DNA of 64,000 nt, from the NCBI RefSeq assembly GCF_019703515.2, contig NC_059374.1, positions 19,761,095-19,825,094 on the forward strand. Reading direction: 5' to 3'. The position numbers and the translations under genes were made by a program. Under the pieces are notes generated by a model. That model made no database searches. It saw only the letters and a list, made by a program, of their open reading frames with translations, and was not told the origin of the DNA. The first letter of the stretch is position 1. Each line of letters begins with the position of its first letter. Source of the DNA: Myxocyprinus asiaticus (Eukaryota > Chordata > Actinopteri > Cypriniformes > Catostomidae). Positions 44,820 to 57,115 of this stretch are shown in pieces.

Positions 44820-45686
44820 GTGAACACAACAGGACAGGACTAAAGGCCCCGCGGGGTAAAAGGCACATTTAATTTTATTTTCTCCCAAAACACAAAAACT
44901 ACCACAGCACATTCCTAAACACCTATACAATGCAGATTTTTTCCTGATCTATGAGATCTTTGCATGCAAGTCTAAAGTTTGATTATGAGGTAATTTAATC
45001 TAATATTTAACAATTTTTTAAATGTGGCAAATTTATGTAGCTTTTGAGAATCACTGAAATTTTTTAATGTATTTTGAGACGAAAGACTTATTTGTCATTT
45101 TCAGTTTTGTTGAAGGTAATTAAATCAAAAGTTTGTAATATCTGTCCAATAAGTGAAAGAATAGTATTTGGGGTAAATAAATAAATAAAAAAGCCTCCCT
45201 GTTGCAGGGTCTAAAGGCCCCCATAAAACACATTGTTTTTCTTACGTGGGGTGAATAGATTTGTTATAAAAATGTAAAAGAATTCAAAGTTAGCTCACAT
45301 TGACTGATCACAATCACAATGGAGATTAATTTGTATATAGAATACTTGAGATGTTATGAAATGCCAAATGTGTTTGAAATTTACAGAAAATTGTTAACCC
45401 TTTCTGAAGTTTTTTTTTTAATAAGTATTATCTTTATTATTAACAAAAATGTCTCAAAAATGTTTGCCTAAATTGATACATTTTGCCCTATAACTTTACT
45501 GTCCCTATATTTACACAATATCACTATAACCCCCCTGAGGGCCTTTTACCTCGAGTGTGTGGGGTAAACCCATCTTTAAAAATAAAATAAATTTAAACAT
45601 AAACAGATTATGTTGCTCCATCAATATTTAATAAAAAGTTGATGTTTTACTTCAATCTTGATAAACTTTGTGACTCCACCCCCCAC

Positions 45687-45720
<34 letters not shown>

Positions 45721-45750
45721 TAATTTTAGTCCCGTTGTACCCTATATTTT
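44820..45750 (+). mobile_element. Non-autonomous DNA element, AGGGTACAACGGG-type ends
   Basis: The left part CAACAGGACAGGACTAAAGGCC and the right part TTTTAGTCCCGTTGTACCCT are imperfect inverted ends. The interior has paired CCCC/GGGG blocks next to GGGTAAA. Related copies are at 8845-9720 (inverted) and 13530-13790. A long poly(A) run (45691-45718) lies near the right end. Confidence 0.5.
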
Positions 45751-46358
45751 TCATTTGCAATCATGGTTAAAAAAAATAAAAAATAAAAAAAAAAAGTCCA
45801 TAAAATTGCAACAAATTATAATTCACTGCATTAAAACGTGCGACAGCTAGCCCCAGTCTCCCCTGTGTTTAATTATCAATTTTATCTTAATAAAATGAAA
45901 ACCATATGTAAATGTACACTGTAAGTTCTTGAATGAATTAAACTGCCAAGGTTACATCAGGTTTCTCACTTAAAAAAGAAAAGGAAGATTATTGCCTCCC
46001 GTGACCGTCACATCTGTTCCTCTGATGCCACCGTGAGGACACAACAATCATTACAGTTATGCACAGGTATAGTGGTGGTATTTGTTTATGATGGTGAAAC
46101 CATAATTATAACGGCCAATAAAGACTCCATAACTTGTTTAAAAACAAGCATTTATGATTATTGTCGATTTTCTGTTTTGAATTCTTCAAAAAACAATAGA
46201 TCAAAATGATTAGGTCACAGTAGTGCATTAGAAGAGTAATTTGACTTAAAAGCAAGCATGTTTGGCTTCATTTCACTAACACAAATACCAGGTCGCAGGC
46301 AAATATAATTTCATGAAGCATCTTATAAAAAAAAACTTTTAATTTCAAATAGATGCTG

Positions 46359-46366
<8 letters not shown>

Positions 46367-46417
<51 letters not shown>
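46367..46417. repeat. (TA)n microsatellite
   Basis: About 25 TA dinucleotides in a pure run. Confidence 0.95.
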
Positions 46418-46421
<4 letters not shown>

Positions 46422-47763
46422 CAGCTGTGATGATTTATCAGGATATTTTTATAGTCTACTGGAATTTCATAATGAACGATGAAAAGATTTCCTTTTAAAT
46501 GGCTTCGAATAAAATGCAATATTTGTTTTAATTATGAAGTACTATCATGATTGATTCATCACAATATTTGTAAAATATTTAAGAATCATTTATTGACATA
46601 TTAATCAACCAAAAATAAGAATTACTCCACAATATAATTTGTATTTATTAATCAAGTGTTGGTAGATTATGAAATTAGAACCTGCAGAAATATATGCATT
46701 TAAATTTGCTACGTTGTTCTGTTTTCAGAAGTATACACTTCACAGTATACTACTGTAGTAATGTGCACCTGTTCAAATACGTTGAAATCATTCAAATTGT
46801 TTTGAATTTTAAAGTCCTTCAGCAAATGACAGTGATTGTTTTCCGCAGACCTGCATAAAAAACAATCTACATCCCATACTGATGACATACAATAATTTTA
46901 AATGAAAAAAAAAAAAAAGCACATATTTTTAAAACACTATGTCAATGATAGTAAAACAAATAGCCCAAAGGCAAAATAAAAATGTTTACATATTGTCATA
47001 ATGCACAAAAGCATTCATTTCATATTTTGGGTCATGCAGTAAATTGTAACCCAACATGCTTTTCAATGTATTAGACATGCATTCCATACCTGAGGCAAAA
47101 AAAAAAAAAAAAAAAAAAGTGTTATTAAACCGTTGTTTATAATATATTTTAAAGCAATTTAAATATCATTGCAAAGCACTATGTCTTCTGTATTCTAAAT
47201 ATAATTACATGAGCTATTTCACAAATAAAGGAGTGTAAGAAAATTCCTGAAAATTAAATTAAAAGGGAGAGACAAATACATTATGGCATTTTACAAAGCA
47301 GTGCTTTGTATCATTATAAGAAATAGTAGTAAGAATTCTGACCATGTCGTTACATTGTTACAGTTTCTCATTAAGTTGTGCTACTGACTCCAACCTTCAG
47401 TAGCATAATCTTTCATGATAAAGAATGAAACAATCCTGTACAGAGTATCTCCCATATTTTGTTCACTAAAACAAGCCAGTATGGTTGAAGTAATATACCA
47501 TGTGAAATTCAGTAAAATCTTGATGGACAGCTTTCCATATACAATGCTGAAATTTTAAATACCAAGCTATCATCACAGTGCTTTAAGAAAGATATCTTGT
47601 TCCCAGTTTCATAAAACCATGCGGCTTTTGCTTTGGAATAAACAAAACCATTTTAATACATGAGCTCTTTTTGTGAGGTTCACTAATTATTTGGAGCATT
47701 AAAAACATGCCGTCAGAGCCTGTATATGTTGCAGTTACTGCTGCAATGCTGGTAAGAGACAGT

Positions 47764-47950
47764 TTAGGCACTGGAATCGTCTTTTAAGCGCTGACTGCGA
47801 GCCTTGTAGACTTCAATCAGGAGATCTTTCACATACTGAATTTCTCTCTCTACAGATTCTGCTTTGTCCCGAAGTTCTCTGTTCCGCCCTTCCAAACCAT
47901 GAAGCTCCTCCTCCAAACAGTCCTGCTCCGCCCTCTTACGCTGACGATAC
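47764..47950 (-). CDS. atf5: atf5 exon 3 (end of basic region and leucine zipper)
   Basis: On the minus strand an AACAG acceptor precedes GTATCGTCAGCG. The exon encodes [20 protein letters not shown], then [20 protein letters not shown] and a short RLKDDSSA tail with a TAA stop at 47766-47764. Confidence 0.94.
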
Positions 47951-49475
47951 CTGTTGTGTTTTCAACCATAGTGGAACAAAATAACATTGTTCAGCCTTTC
48001 CTGCTTATACAGTATGAACTCAAACGTAAATATGCTTTCTGTTTGTCATTAAAAGACAACTCACTGACAAACTGTGCTCATTAAACAGCAATGACAAAAT
48101 GAGAAAAATGGCTACAATACCTGTGGGCAGCGGACTTGTTTTGGTCTCTTTTCTTCTGCTTGCGTTCTCCATGGTTTCTCTCAAAGGAACCTACTTTAAT
48201 ATCAGGTTTAAACACACATGAACTTTCTCTTGATCTCTGTATTGGTTTCTGGACAGGCAACTCAAAAGAGGACCCGACACTGTCTCCAGACAGACATTCA
48301 AAGCTTTGATCTCCAAGGCATTCATGGTGCAAATAGTCATTATTCTGGAGTTCAACAGCCCCAGTTCTGATTGGCTGATCCATTTCATTCATGAAGCCAT
48401 GATATGGCTCTAGATTGGCAGTAATCTGATGAAAGTAACACTCGGCTACTTCGGATTGTTTAAATGGCGGACAGCTTTCATTGTCAGTGAACTGCAAAAC
48501 TGGCATTGCAATCCCTTCATGGCTAAGCATCTTCATTCCATGGGTCTGGCCCTCTCTCCTGTGGTGGGTGTCCGGTGACCCACCAACATCATAACTTCTC
48601 ATCATTTCTGCTCGGTAAAACAAATCTTCTGTGAAACTTTTTTCTTCTTCCTTCAACAATATGGCACATTCTCGAACCTTCTTTGCGCTCGCATGGTTCT
48701 TTCCAAAGGATTTATCAACAGAGCACTGGTCAAAAGCCAACTCTGCATAACCTGAATGAGTCCCTTTGAAAGTCCATGTTTCTTTCTCAAAGACCTCAAC
48801 ATCTTTACATCCATTCGCCATTATTCTTTGGCTATTGCAGTGCGTCCGGATGTAGCTATAAGGACCAGGTCTGGACATTTTCGGTCTACCCATTGAGCCG
48901 CCACAGAAGCCTCGCAGGTCGAGCTCTCCAGTTGCCAGGGTAACCAGCCTGGGATTTGTTTCAGATTGGTTTCCATTGTACGAAGGGCAGGGCAATTGAT
49001 AATATGACTGCGTGGCCATAGTTTGTAGGCTTTTGTCACATTTTTGCCATTTTTCCAATTTCATGGGTGTCGATTCATATAGGTAATAATCCTCCAGCTG
49101 CGCCAGTTCTTCTTTAAGAAGAGTGGTCATTACCTCCAAGTCGGAGGGCATATGGACGTCATGCTCCAGGGGTGAGGGTGGGATAGAGGCACCGGGAGAA
49201 GATTCCGTGGAAGTTGAGTGTGGGTAAGCGTCAAAAGTTTTTGTCATCCAATCTGTTGAAAAAAAAATTGGATTAAATAAAGGCTTTAAATCAACACAGA
49301 GAAGCACTATTTTTTACACTGCAAGCCTGTCCACAAGATATGCACAAATCGTACACTGATCGATAAATATGTTTCTTTTTTCTCTAAAGTAATACACACA
49401 ATTAACAATTAAAAACAACAATGAGATGTAACGATGTGGATTACCAAAATATTTGCTTTACTTACTGTACGCCAT
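47764..49475 (-). CDS. atf5: Activating transcription factor 5 (bZIP)
   Basis: This is a stress-responsive bZIP activator of the ATF4/ATF5 class, acting in the nucleus. Three coding exons (49475-49466, 49252-48121, 47950-47764) total 1329 nt, exactly 443 codons including the stop, so the protein has 442 residues. Near the N-terminus are WMTKTFDAY and [17 protein letters not shown], matching the DWMTE and ELEQMEDFF segments of mammalian ATF5. The long middle is unstructured. The C-terminus has the basic region [18 protein letters not shown], a leucine zipper starting [16 protein letters not shown], and the family signature [20 protein letters not shown]. The basic region is split by the second intron at HR|YRQ. 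It is longer than human ATF5 (282 residues), as is usual for fish. Confidence 0.93.
48121..49252 (-). CDS. atf5: atf5 exon 2 (main coding exon)
   Basis: The acceptor TTTTTTCAACAG at 49253 and the donor CACAG|GTATTG at 48120 bound 1132 nt. It starts with an in-frame WMTKTFDAY and ends in KSAAH plus part of the Arg codon. An internal ATG (WMTK) at about 49246 could serve as start if exon 1 is skipped. Confidence 0.93.
49466..49475 (-). CDS. atf5: atf5 exon 1, three codons plus one base
   Basis: ATGGCGTACA|GTAAGTA on the minus strand: an ATG, three full codons (MAY) and a consensus donor in the phase needed by exon 2, making MAYNWMTKTF. The total length then divides by three. A GGCCAATC CCAAT box at about 49582-49589 lies upstream, compatible with a nearby promoter. 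Confidence 0.55.
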
Positions 49476-50618
49476 TAACACACACGCTGCAGTGCGTTCC
49501 GACCAACAATCGGACAAAATAAAAGTGTCGTACTGCTTACCAATTTAGTCCAACGTCTGTTCAGACTCCTCCCTTCGCCTATGATTGGCCTTCGTTAGCC
49601 AGTAGGAAAGAGGGAGCTTTTAATCCGGCTGTGCAAATGAGGAGAGTCTTCCTGTGAATAATCTATGCTGCCACGATTTTCTCTATTTTGGCTGAAATGG
49701 TGAATTGCGCACAATGCACGAGAATCGAAGAAACGCCTCACACCGGAAAGAGATGCGAAAAACTGAAACCTGTACGAAAACATAAAAACAATGTTAAATG
49801 CATGTGTTAATTCAATACATTACCTTACAAAGTGTCAATAAAAATGCGCATATCAATATAAAACCACTAAAATTCCACAGATTTCCCATAACATTATTAA
49901 AGATGTCAACTTTGTTAGCTGCCTACTGAAAAAGACGCATACAGATTCATAGGCAATATTGAAAATTATGAAATAAAATAGTTCTTCAAAACATATTCTT
50001 GAACTGATAAGTAAATGCTTAACAAGCCAATGTGTAATTACATAAAAAAATAATAAAAAAAAATAATAATAATACCTAAACATCTAATGAATGTGACCTT
50101 TTGCTGTAGTTAATTTAATATTCATATGTAATATGATGCCTCTAGTAAAGTTCAGTGCCAAATGTGAAAGAGAGGCAAAACTCAAGCTTGAATTCAGCTT
50201 AAATTCAAAATGCAGGTGTATACTTTAGACAATTAAATATAAACTTATTCAAAACAAGTTTCTTTGCTTCTTAAATGTTCACTCAGAACCATTTTATAAG
50301 GGTCAAAGTGCCTAGATATAATGCCAGACACTTCACAATTTAAACAGAGCTTCAAAACGCACTAACTTTGACTTTTAAAGCTATTCAATCTAGATACAGC
50401 CAGCAAATCCAGATAAGATGATACATAAAACAAACTCAGTTAATTAGTTCATTTCTCCATTTTAAAATTGCACTTCATAAAAAAGCTATAGGAACTGACA
50501 TGATCAATTCAAGCTCGTCCCTAAATGTTACTTTTACTTTTCTACTGGAACTAAGAAATACTTGAACACAAGAAGTTGCGGCTCATTTAAAAGTCTGAAT
50601 GAAAGTTGACACACTTAC

Positions 50619-50720
50619 TCCATTGTGCTGAGTTGATGGCTGCTCTGAGGAGCTCTTGTGAGGGTTGTAAACCGCAGTGGAGGAGCTCACGTTTTCAGTT
50701 TAGCAGAGCATTGTCTCACT
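50619..50720 (-). promoter_or_regulatory. Possible alternative 5' exon and promoter of atf5
   Basis: On the minus strand CAACTCAGCACAATGGA|GTAAGTG is a strong donor at 50618. The surrounding 50.6-50.9 kb is CpG-richer than its neighbourhood. Joined to exon 2, its ATG would be out of frame with atf5 and would make a short upstream ORF. The 5' limit given is arbitrary. Confidence 0.3.
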
Positions 50721-51164
50721 CTTTGTCATTTGATGTCGACGCTGATCGGTTACGCGATAAATCGTTCAAAAGTTTTGGAGAACAGAGGAGAATCACGTCA
50801 AGGCAAACATCAGCCGTTTAACATCAGCGTGTATTCATCCGCCGCCTCGCCCATCAGCACAGAGTCCAAACAGCACAAATTCAATCAGAACTTCACCTCG
50901 AAACACGTCACTAAATGGAGCACTGTGATTTTACGCGTTATTTATTTAATTATTTTTGGCTGCATATAAGTGATATATAGTTATTATTTTTTTGCCATTT
51001 AGAAATTAAGTAAATTCTGTTGGTTAAATCCTGCTTGGTCCAGTTGTATAATACCATAACAGTGTAGAACAGAACACGAGACCGTTTGAAAGAACTATTT
51101 AACCGCATGCGACGAGGAAGAACACTATATTACACTATGGAGATGTAACTTTTATTGCAGCCCT

Positions 51165-51173
51165 GTTGCATCA
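51165..51173 (+). promoter_or_regulatory. CARE-like C/EBP-ATF response element
   Basis: GTTGCATCA fits the RTTKCATCA consensus bound by ATF4-C/EBP heterodimers. It lies about 0.5 kb upstream of the possible alternative atf5 exon. A 9-bp match can occur by chance. Confidence 0.25.
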
Positions 51174-51844
51174 GACCTGCTGAAATCTTGCCCGAGTTGA
51201 AACTTTGTTGCCGCATTTGTCCTGATCCGTTTATGCTTTGGACATGTATAATGAGGTTCCATCTTTAAGGCTGGCTACGACCATTGTTTTAAAAGGAAAT
51301 ATTAAAATCAGCCCCTTTACTCTATAAAAACACCAATTTGCTTGTTTTTGATGAGGAAATTTTTTATACCACTTGTCCTTTTTTTCCACTGACACAGTTT
51401 GCAAAAAGTATATGAAACATAATAAAAAAAATAAAAAAAATACAATGTAATACTGGAGACCGGGGCTTCTAGTCACACTTTTTAGTCCAGTGAATATTTT
51501 ATTTGAAAGTGAAATTTCTGTATATATCTGAAAGTCAATTTCTGTATGCACATGTCTAAAAGCCTCCGCTCTACTGTTCAACCCTTATTGCACAAGAAAA
51601 ATTATAGGCTGCAGATCAGTGACATTTTGTGGCATGTTGTCACACTATATGTGGTACATTGTCAAATTAGCCACTTGCCATTAAACAGCACATTATTGGC
51701 ATTTCAGCAAAATGTAAACTATGAAATAATTATGAAATGCATAACAATTCATGACACAGTAAAACTGCAAAGGTAACATATAAAATATGTATAAAATGTA
51801 AAACCATTGTTTTAGCCAACAAATGTTGTATGCAATTATAGTAT

Positions 51845-52520
51845 TTAAAGGAATAGTTCACCCAAAAATGAATATTCTCTCATCATTTACTCACCCTCAT
51901 GCCATCTCAGATGTGTATGACTTTTTTTCTTCTGCTGAACACAAATATTTTTAAAAGAATTGATCTCAGCGCTGTAGGTCCTCACAATGTAAGTGAATGG
52001 GTACCAACATTTTGAAGCCCCCAAAAGAACATAAAGGCAGCATTAAAGTAATCCATAAGACTCCAGATATTTTCTGAAGCCATACGATAGGTGTGGATGA
52101 CAAACAGGTAAATATTTAATCCCTTTTTTACTATAAATTCTCCTCCCTGCCCAGTAGGTGGCAATATGCACGAAGAATGTGAATCGCCAAAAACAAAAGA
52201 AGAAGAATGTGAAAGTGGAGATTTATAGTAAAAAAGGACTTAAACAGTTTTCTGTTCCTTACCCACACCTATCATATTGCTTTTGAAGATATGGATTTAA
52301 TCACTGGAGTCTTATCGATTACTTTTATGCTGCCTTTATATGCATTTTGGACCTTCAAAATTCTGGTCACCATTCACTTGCATTGAAAGAACCTACAGAG
52401 CTGAGATATTCTAAAAATCTTTGTGTTCAGTAGAAGAATGAAAGTCATACACATCTGGAATGGCACGAGGGTGAGTAAATGATAAGAGAGTTTTCATTTT
52501 TATGTGAACTATTCCTTTAA
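51845..52520. mobile_element. TTAA-flanked palindromic MITE, full length
   Basis: TTAAAGGAATAGTTCACCCA on the left and GTGAACTATTCCTTTAA on the right, with TTAA at 51845-51848 and 52517-52520. The arms are inverted over about 300 bp each (CATCTCAGATGTGTATGACT pairs with AGTCATACACATCTGGAATG). Same family as 7809-8506. Confidence 0.82.
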
Positions 52521-54640
52521 AACACATGTGACAACTTGTGACACTCTTATACCCCATAAGAGTGTGTTGCCTATGCCTGACCTCACATAAAAATACCATC
52601 GTTCTGAGAACATACAATCCAGTAAAAAACGACCTTTATAATACACTTGACCCTTGCCTGAATGTATACTGGTGTGCTTTTATTGTGTTTGCTTGTTTAC
52701 CTTGCATGTATCTAATGATATTGACATTTTTGTTTGGAGGAAAGAATTGGGGGAAAAAAAGTTTTTTAAAACAGGGTTTTAAGAACTTGTGACAAATTTC
52801 CTGTGTGACAACAAGCCCCAGTCTTCCCTATTTTTATATTTATGAAATATACTGTAGATGTGTTTTTTCTAACATCAATTTAATTCAGAGGAACTTTAAA
52901 TGGATGGTGAGGAATGCTGTAGGATTCAAATTGCAAAGTTTAATTGTACGAGAAGCATTACTTTTTGACTGTTAGGTCACATATCTTACATTTCTGACTC
53001 CATTTAGTACCTTAAAACCGTGACACATGTCTGATTGAACCAACCTTTTTTTTCTGTTACCACAGTCAAAGTGAATACTGCTATCGTGTTGAATGTGTTT
53101 TTCTCTTCCTGTTCCCAGGGTCTTCAGTTTCTTGATCCTCAACAACATCTGTTTTTATTGCACTGGATGATCAATGCATATGTTACACAAGACATTTAAA
53201 ACATATAATTGTCCTATTATAATCCCATATAAAAGAGTACATTGTGTTTCAACTCATTTGGGCCTTTCTAGATAAAGTTTATAACTGTGTCTCAAATACT
53301 CATGCTCAAGATGTATGTATATTGTAAAATACATAGACTTTATAAGACAATCTTGCATTCACAGAGCAAGAATGAGGTCATTCTCCAAATTCTGAGTGCC
53401 CTCTATCTATCAAATGGCACACCACTACAAACTAGTGCCTTTCAGAATTGTCAGAAGAAAACAATTTTACGTTTTATTTTTTACTGACTTTCCCTATTTT
53501 TTTTTTTTTTTTTTTCATTTCATTCTTTGTGATTTGTCATCATTACAACATTTGCAGTAAGAATCGCTGTTTTGTGATATCCATCCTTGCTTCGCTGCCA
53601 TGAAGAGTCTGGTACATTGATAAAGGTTACACCATAATTTCATCACCAGCTTGCAAAGAATCCTGCACCCATTAATGTTTTATGTTCTATCTAGGGTAAC
53701 ATTAGAAATGCACACGTGGGTTGTAAGGAATTCTGTTGCTAAGGTGCCAGTCTTACAACTGTAATTAGTGGCAAATTATGATAATTTTTCTCATTTTAAA
53801 ATAGTATTTAAATGAGAGAATACATCAAGGCTGAGTAATCAGTTTGTGATATTTTGAGAACTGAAAGCTAAACTACAGTATAGAACCACTTTGGGAGGGT
53901 GGTCCATTTTTCAAAGGAATTATTTCGAAGGGTTTTATAAAAAATCTGGTGTTTATAAACCGAAACACTTCACTCATCAATGTAATTCCTACATACACAC
54001 CCAAAACAATGATATTCTGCATACAGTGTGTAAATTATTCTATTTGATCAGATAATTTATTTAGTGTGGACAGAATATTATAGTTTTGTTCTGTACAAAT
54101 ATAATATATAAATACCAAGTCATAAGAACAATAATGCCATCCATGGACTGTTACCACCAGAGAGTTTACATAATGTACATGTTTCCATGTGTTGACCTTT
54201 AAATAATTGGTGTACTTTTTTATTTACCACTGGAAGAACCCATTTTACAAATATTGTTTGAAGACTTTGGTCCTTCCTACTTTGCCTATTATGGCTGTAT
54301 AGAAAGAGTCAAAAATATGGACTTTGGAGGCAAATATCCCAATACACAGGACACAGTGAGTGGACACTTGAGTGTGTTAATGTAAGAATCCATTTAAAAT
54401 TTCATTTTGCTTTAACCTGATGTTTTGATCTTGTAAAAGTGTTTTTACAGTCAGAAAGTAACCAGGCCTTCAGGCAAATATGGCACAAATAAAGGGGGAA
54501 AAAATGCTCCAGATATTTAAAATGTGGGAGCAAATGTTTATACTAGGCATTTTAAGTTTAGTATGGGCTTTCATTTTTTTACATAAATAAATGGAATTCT
54601 GTGTTTTTATATAGTTAGAAAAGAAATGCCCTCATGAAGT
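52521..54640. other. Gene-free AT-rich stretch
   Basis: I see no exon, repeat boundary or regulatory motif that I can support. A T run of about 20 lies near 53498-53515. Confidence 0.5.
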
Positions 54641-54775
54641 TAAAAAGTAACACTTTACAAAAAGGTTCCATAATAAAGGAGCTAATAAAGGGAGAGAAAT
54701 CAAACAGGTAAAATGGGGAACAGGTGAAACCAATAAACTAATAATGAGGAGATGAGGAGGCGGGGCGTAACGCAA

Positions 54776-55373
54776 GACTGAGGCTGTCTCGTTTGGAAGG
54801 CTGCATGCTGGGTAGGACGCATCCTTTTAAGGCTGCAGTATGCCGAGTGTCCTCCTTTAAACAAGCCTCGTTTAAAACGAGACGACCTTCGTAGGACAAA
54901 CGGAAACGAAACGTAACATGGTTGCTATGACAGCACGCCACTCTTTAACAAGCACGAGTGCTTTGAGTGAGAAGGTAACAAAGTCCCTTTAGAAAGGAAT
55001 GTATGAGTTACATTTTAGGAGAGTTATAATGATGTAAAGAGAAAAGAAAATAGATTTTACAGGTGTATTTTTAGTCTAATACTTTATTTTAATTATATAT
55101 TAATATAATTATACATATTATATACTCTGCACCCATCTACTGCGGTAATTCAACTTGGGAATTAACATTCCTTGCATTTGAACATCATATTTACGGGCAA
55201 ATTGGCATATTGTTTTTTAGACATTTCCATTGAAGCAAAGTATTGTGGGTTATGAGTGGCCACGAAGGATACACCTCATGCATCCTTTGAATTCCCGTGA
55301 AAGAAGGTCGCATTTGGTGGACAAATGCGACCTCCGGAGGACGCAGCCTTCCAAACGAGACACAGCCTGAGAA
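54776..55373. mobile_element. TIR element with TGTCTCGTTTGGAAGGC ends
   Basis: CTGAGGCTGTCTCGTTTGGA on the left is mirrored by CCAAACGAGACACAGCCTGAG on the right. Subterminal CGCATCC/GGACGCA motifs also pair. It is about 600 bp and non-coding; open frames on either strand are chance. Confidence 0.65.
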
Positions 55374-55945
55374 ACACATGGCAATACGGAAACTAAACAA
55401 AGCCACGCACTCTCACAGACACAACACCCGAATAACACGAGCGCATATTGACAGAGACAACGGCAACATGTGCTCATGCCAAATGACAGACAAGACGGAA
55501 CATTTGTGCGAGGCTCCGCCACAGATAAACAGGCAACCAAGACCGAAGCAGCCGAACCCCAGCACAACATGACAACGGATCGCAACCTGGACGTGCAACG
55601 CGAGCACAACGTGAAGTGCGCCCGAGGTCGTGAGAGACAAACACAAAACAATTGACACGAGTGCATGCCGCAAGGATGACATAAGAGCAATGCACTCGTG
55701 CCAATAACCAACAAGACAAGAGAATGCATGACAGTGCCAAAAGGACGAGCCATGCACTCTCACATAAACTAGACAAGACACTAAACAAGAATGTCAGAGC
55801 TCAGCCACAAAGATAACAAAACACAATCAACACAAGTGGCTGAACACCCCCCCCCCAAATATGACACAAGACCAACAGAACAAGCACAAACACAGAACAG
55901 AACAGACAGAAAATAGGGAAAGGAGGGCAGGGAACCAGGACGAAT

Positions 55946-56212
55946 CTGGCGGGGCAGACCAGAAAGGAGCTGTCAAGACCAACCAGGGCAAAGCTATCAG
56001 AACTAACCAGGATGGAGCTGGCCGGACAGACCAGGGCAGAGCCGGCAGGACAGACCAGGGCGGAGCTGGCGGGAACAACCAAGGGTGTGAGGGAGGGGAA
56101 AAACAGGACGGGGCTGGCAGAACAGGCCAGAGAGGTGCTGGCAAGACGAAGCAGGGCAGAGCCGGCAGGACAGAGCAGGGTAGAGCTGGTGGGACCAACC
56201 AAGGGTGGGAGG
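55946..56212 (+). repeat. 24-bp minisatellite
   Basis: Imperfect units of 24 bp of the form ACCAGGGCAGAGCCGGCAGG plus four bases. Because 24 is a multiple of three, several frames stay open through it without being genes. Confidence 0.8.
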
Positions 56213-56627
56213 GAGGGTGAAAACAGGACGGGGGATCTGGAATGAGGCCAGAGTCCGGTGGCCAAGGTGGAAGTTAAAAGGTCAGGTCCAGACGAAGCGC
56301 CCAGGGAAGATGCTTCAGGAGTGGGTCAAGTGACCAAGGGGGAAGTCTCTGAAGAGGGTCAAAGTCCGGCAGCCAGGGATCAGGCCTCAACAGGGATGGC
56401 AGGACAGACACACGGAGTAGGGCAGGCAAGGTAATGACCATTGGGGAGAGTTCAGGAGTGGCCAGAGGGAACTGGACGGGCTTGTCAGCGAAAGCGGGGA
56501 ACTAAACAGACTCGTCATCAGCCTCAGGGAACTGGACAGACTCGATGACCATAGTGAACTGGACAGGCTCGTCGATGACCACAGGGAACGGGAAAGCAAC
56601 CGCCATGGTCGGGAAAGCTAGTATCGA

Positions 56628-57115
56628 CTGGGGAATGGCCTCTGTGGCCGGGAAAGCTGGCAGCGACAGAGGAATGGCTTCCATGGCAGGGAATGCTGGC
56701 AGCGACTGAGGAACGGCCTCCGTGGCAGGGAACGCTGGCAGCGACAGGGGAACGGCCTCCGTGGTCCAGGAACGCTGGCAGCAACTGGGGAACAGCCTTT
56801 GTGGCTGGGAAAGCTGGCAGTGACAGAGGAACGTCTTCCATGCCGGGAACGTCTTCCTCCGTGGTCCAGGAATGCTGGCAGCAACTGGGGAATGGCCTCC
56901 ATGGCAGGGAACGCTGGCAGCAACAAGGGAATGGCCTCCATGGTACAGGAAGGCTGGCAGCGACTGGGGAACGGCCTCAGTGTGTCCGGGAATGCTGGCA
57001 GTGACTGGGGAACGGCCTCCATGGCCGGGAACACTAGCAGCGACTGGGGAACGGCCTCCATGGCCGGGAACACTGGCAGCGACAGCCTCCGTGGCTGTGA
57101 ACGCTGGCAGCGACA
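56628..57115 (+). repeat. About 39-42-bp minisatellite
   Basis: Units begin GCTGGCAGCGACTGGGGAAC and continue GGCCTCC(A/G)TGGC(A/C)GGGAA. About eleven copies with substitutions and small indels. Confidence 0.85.
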
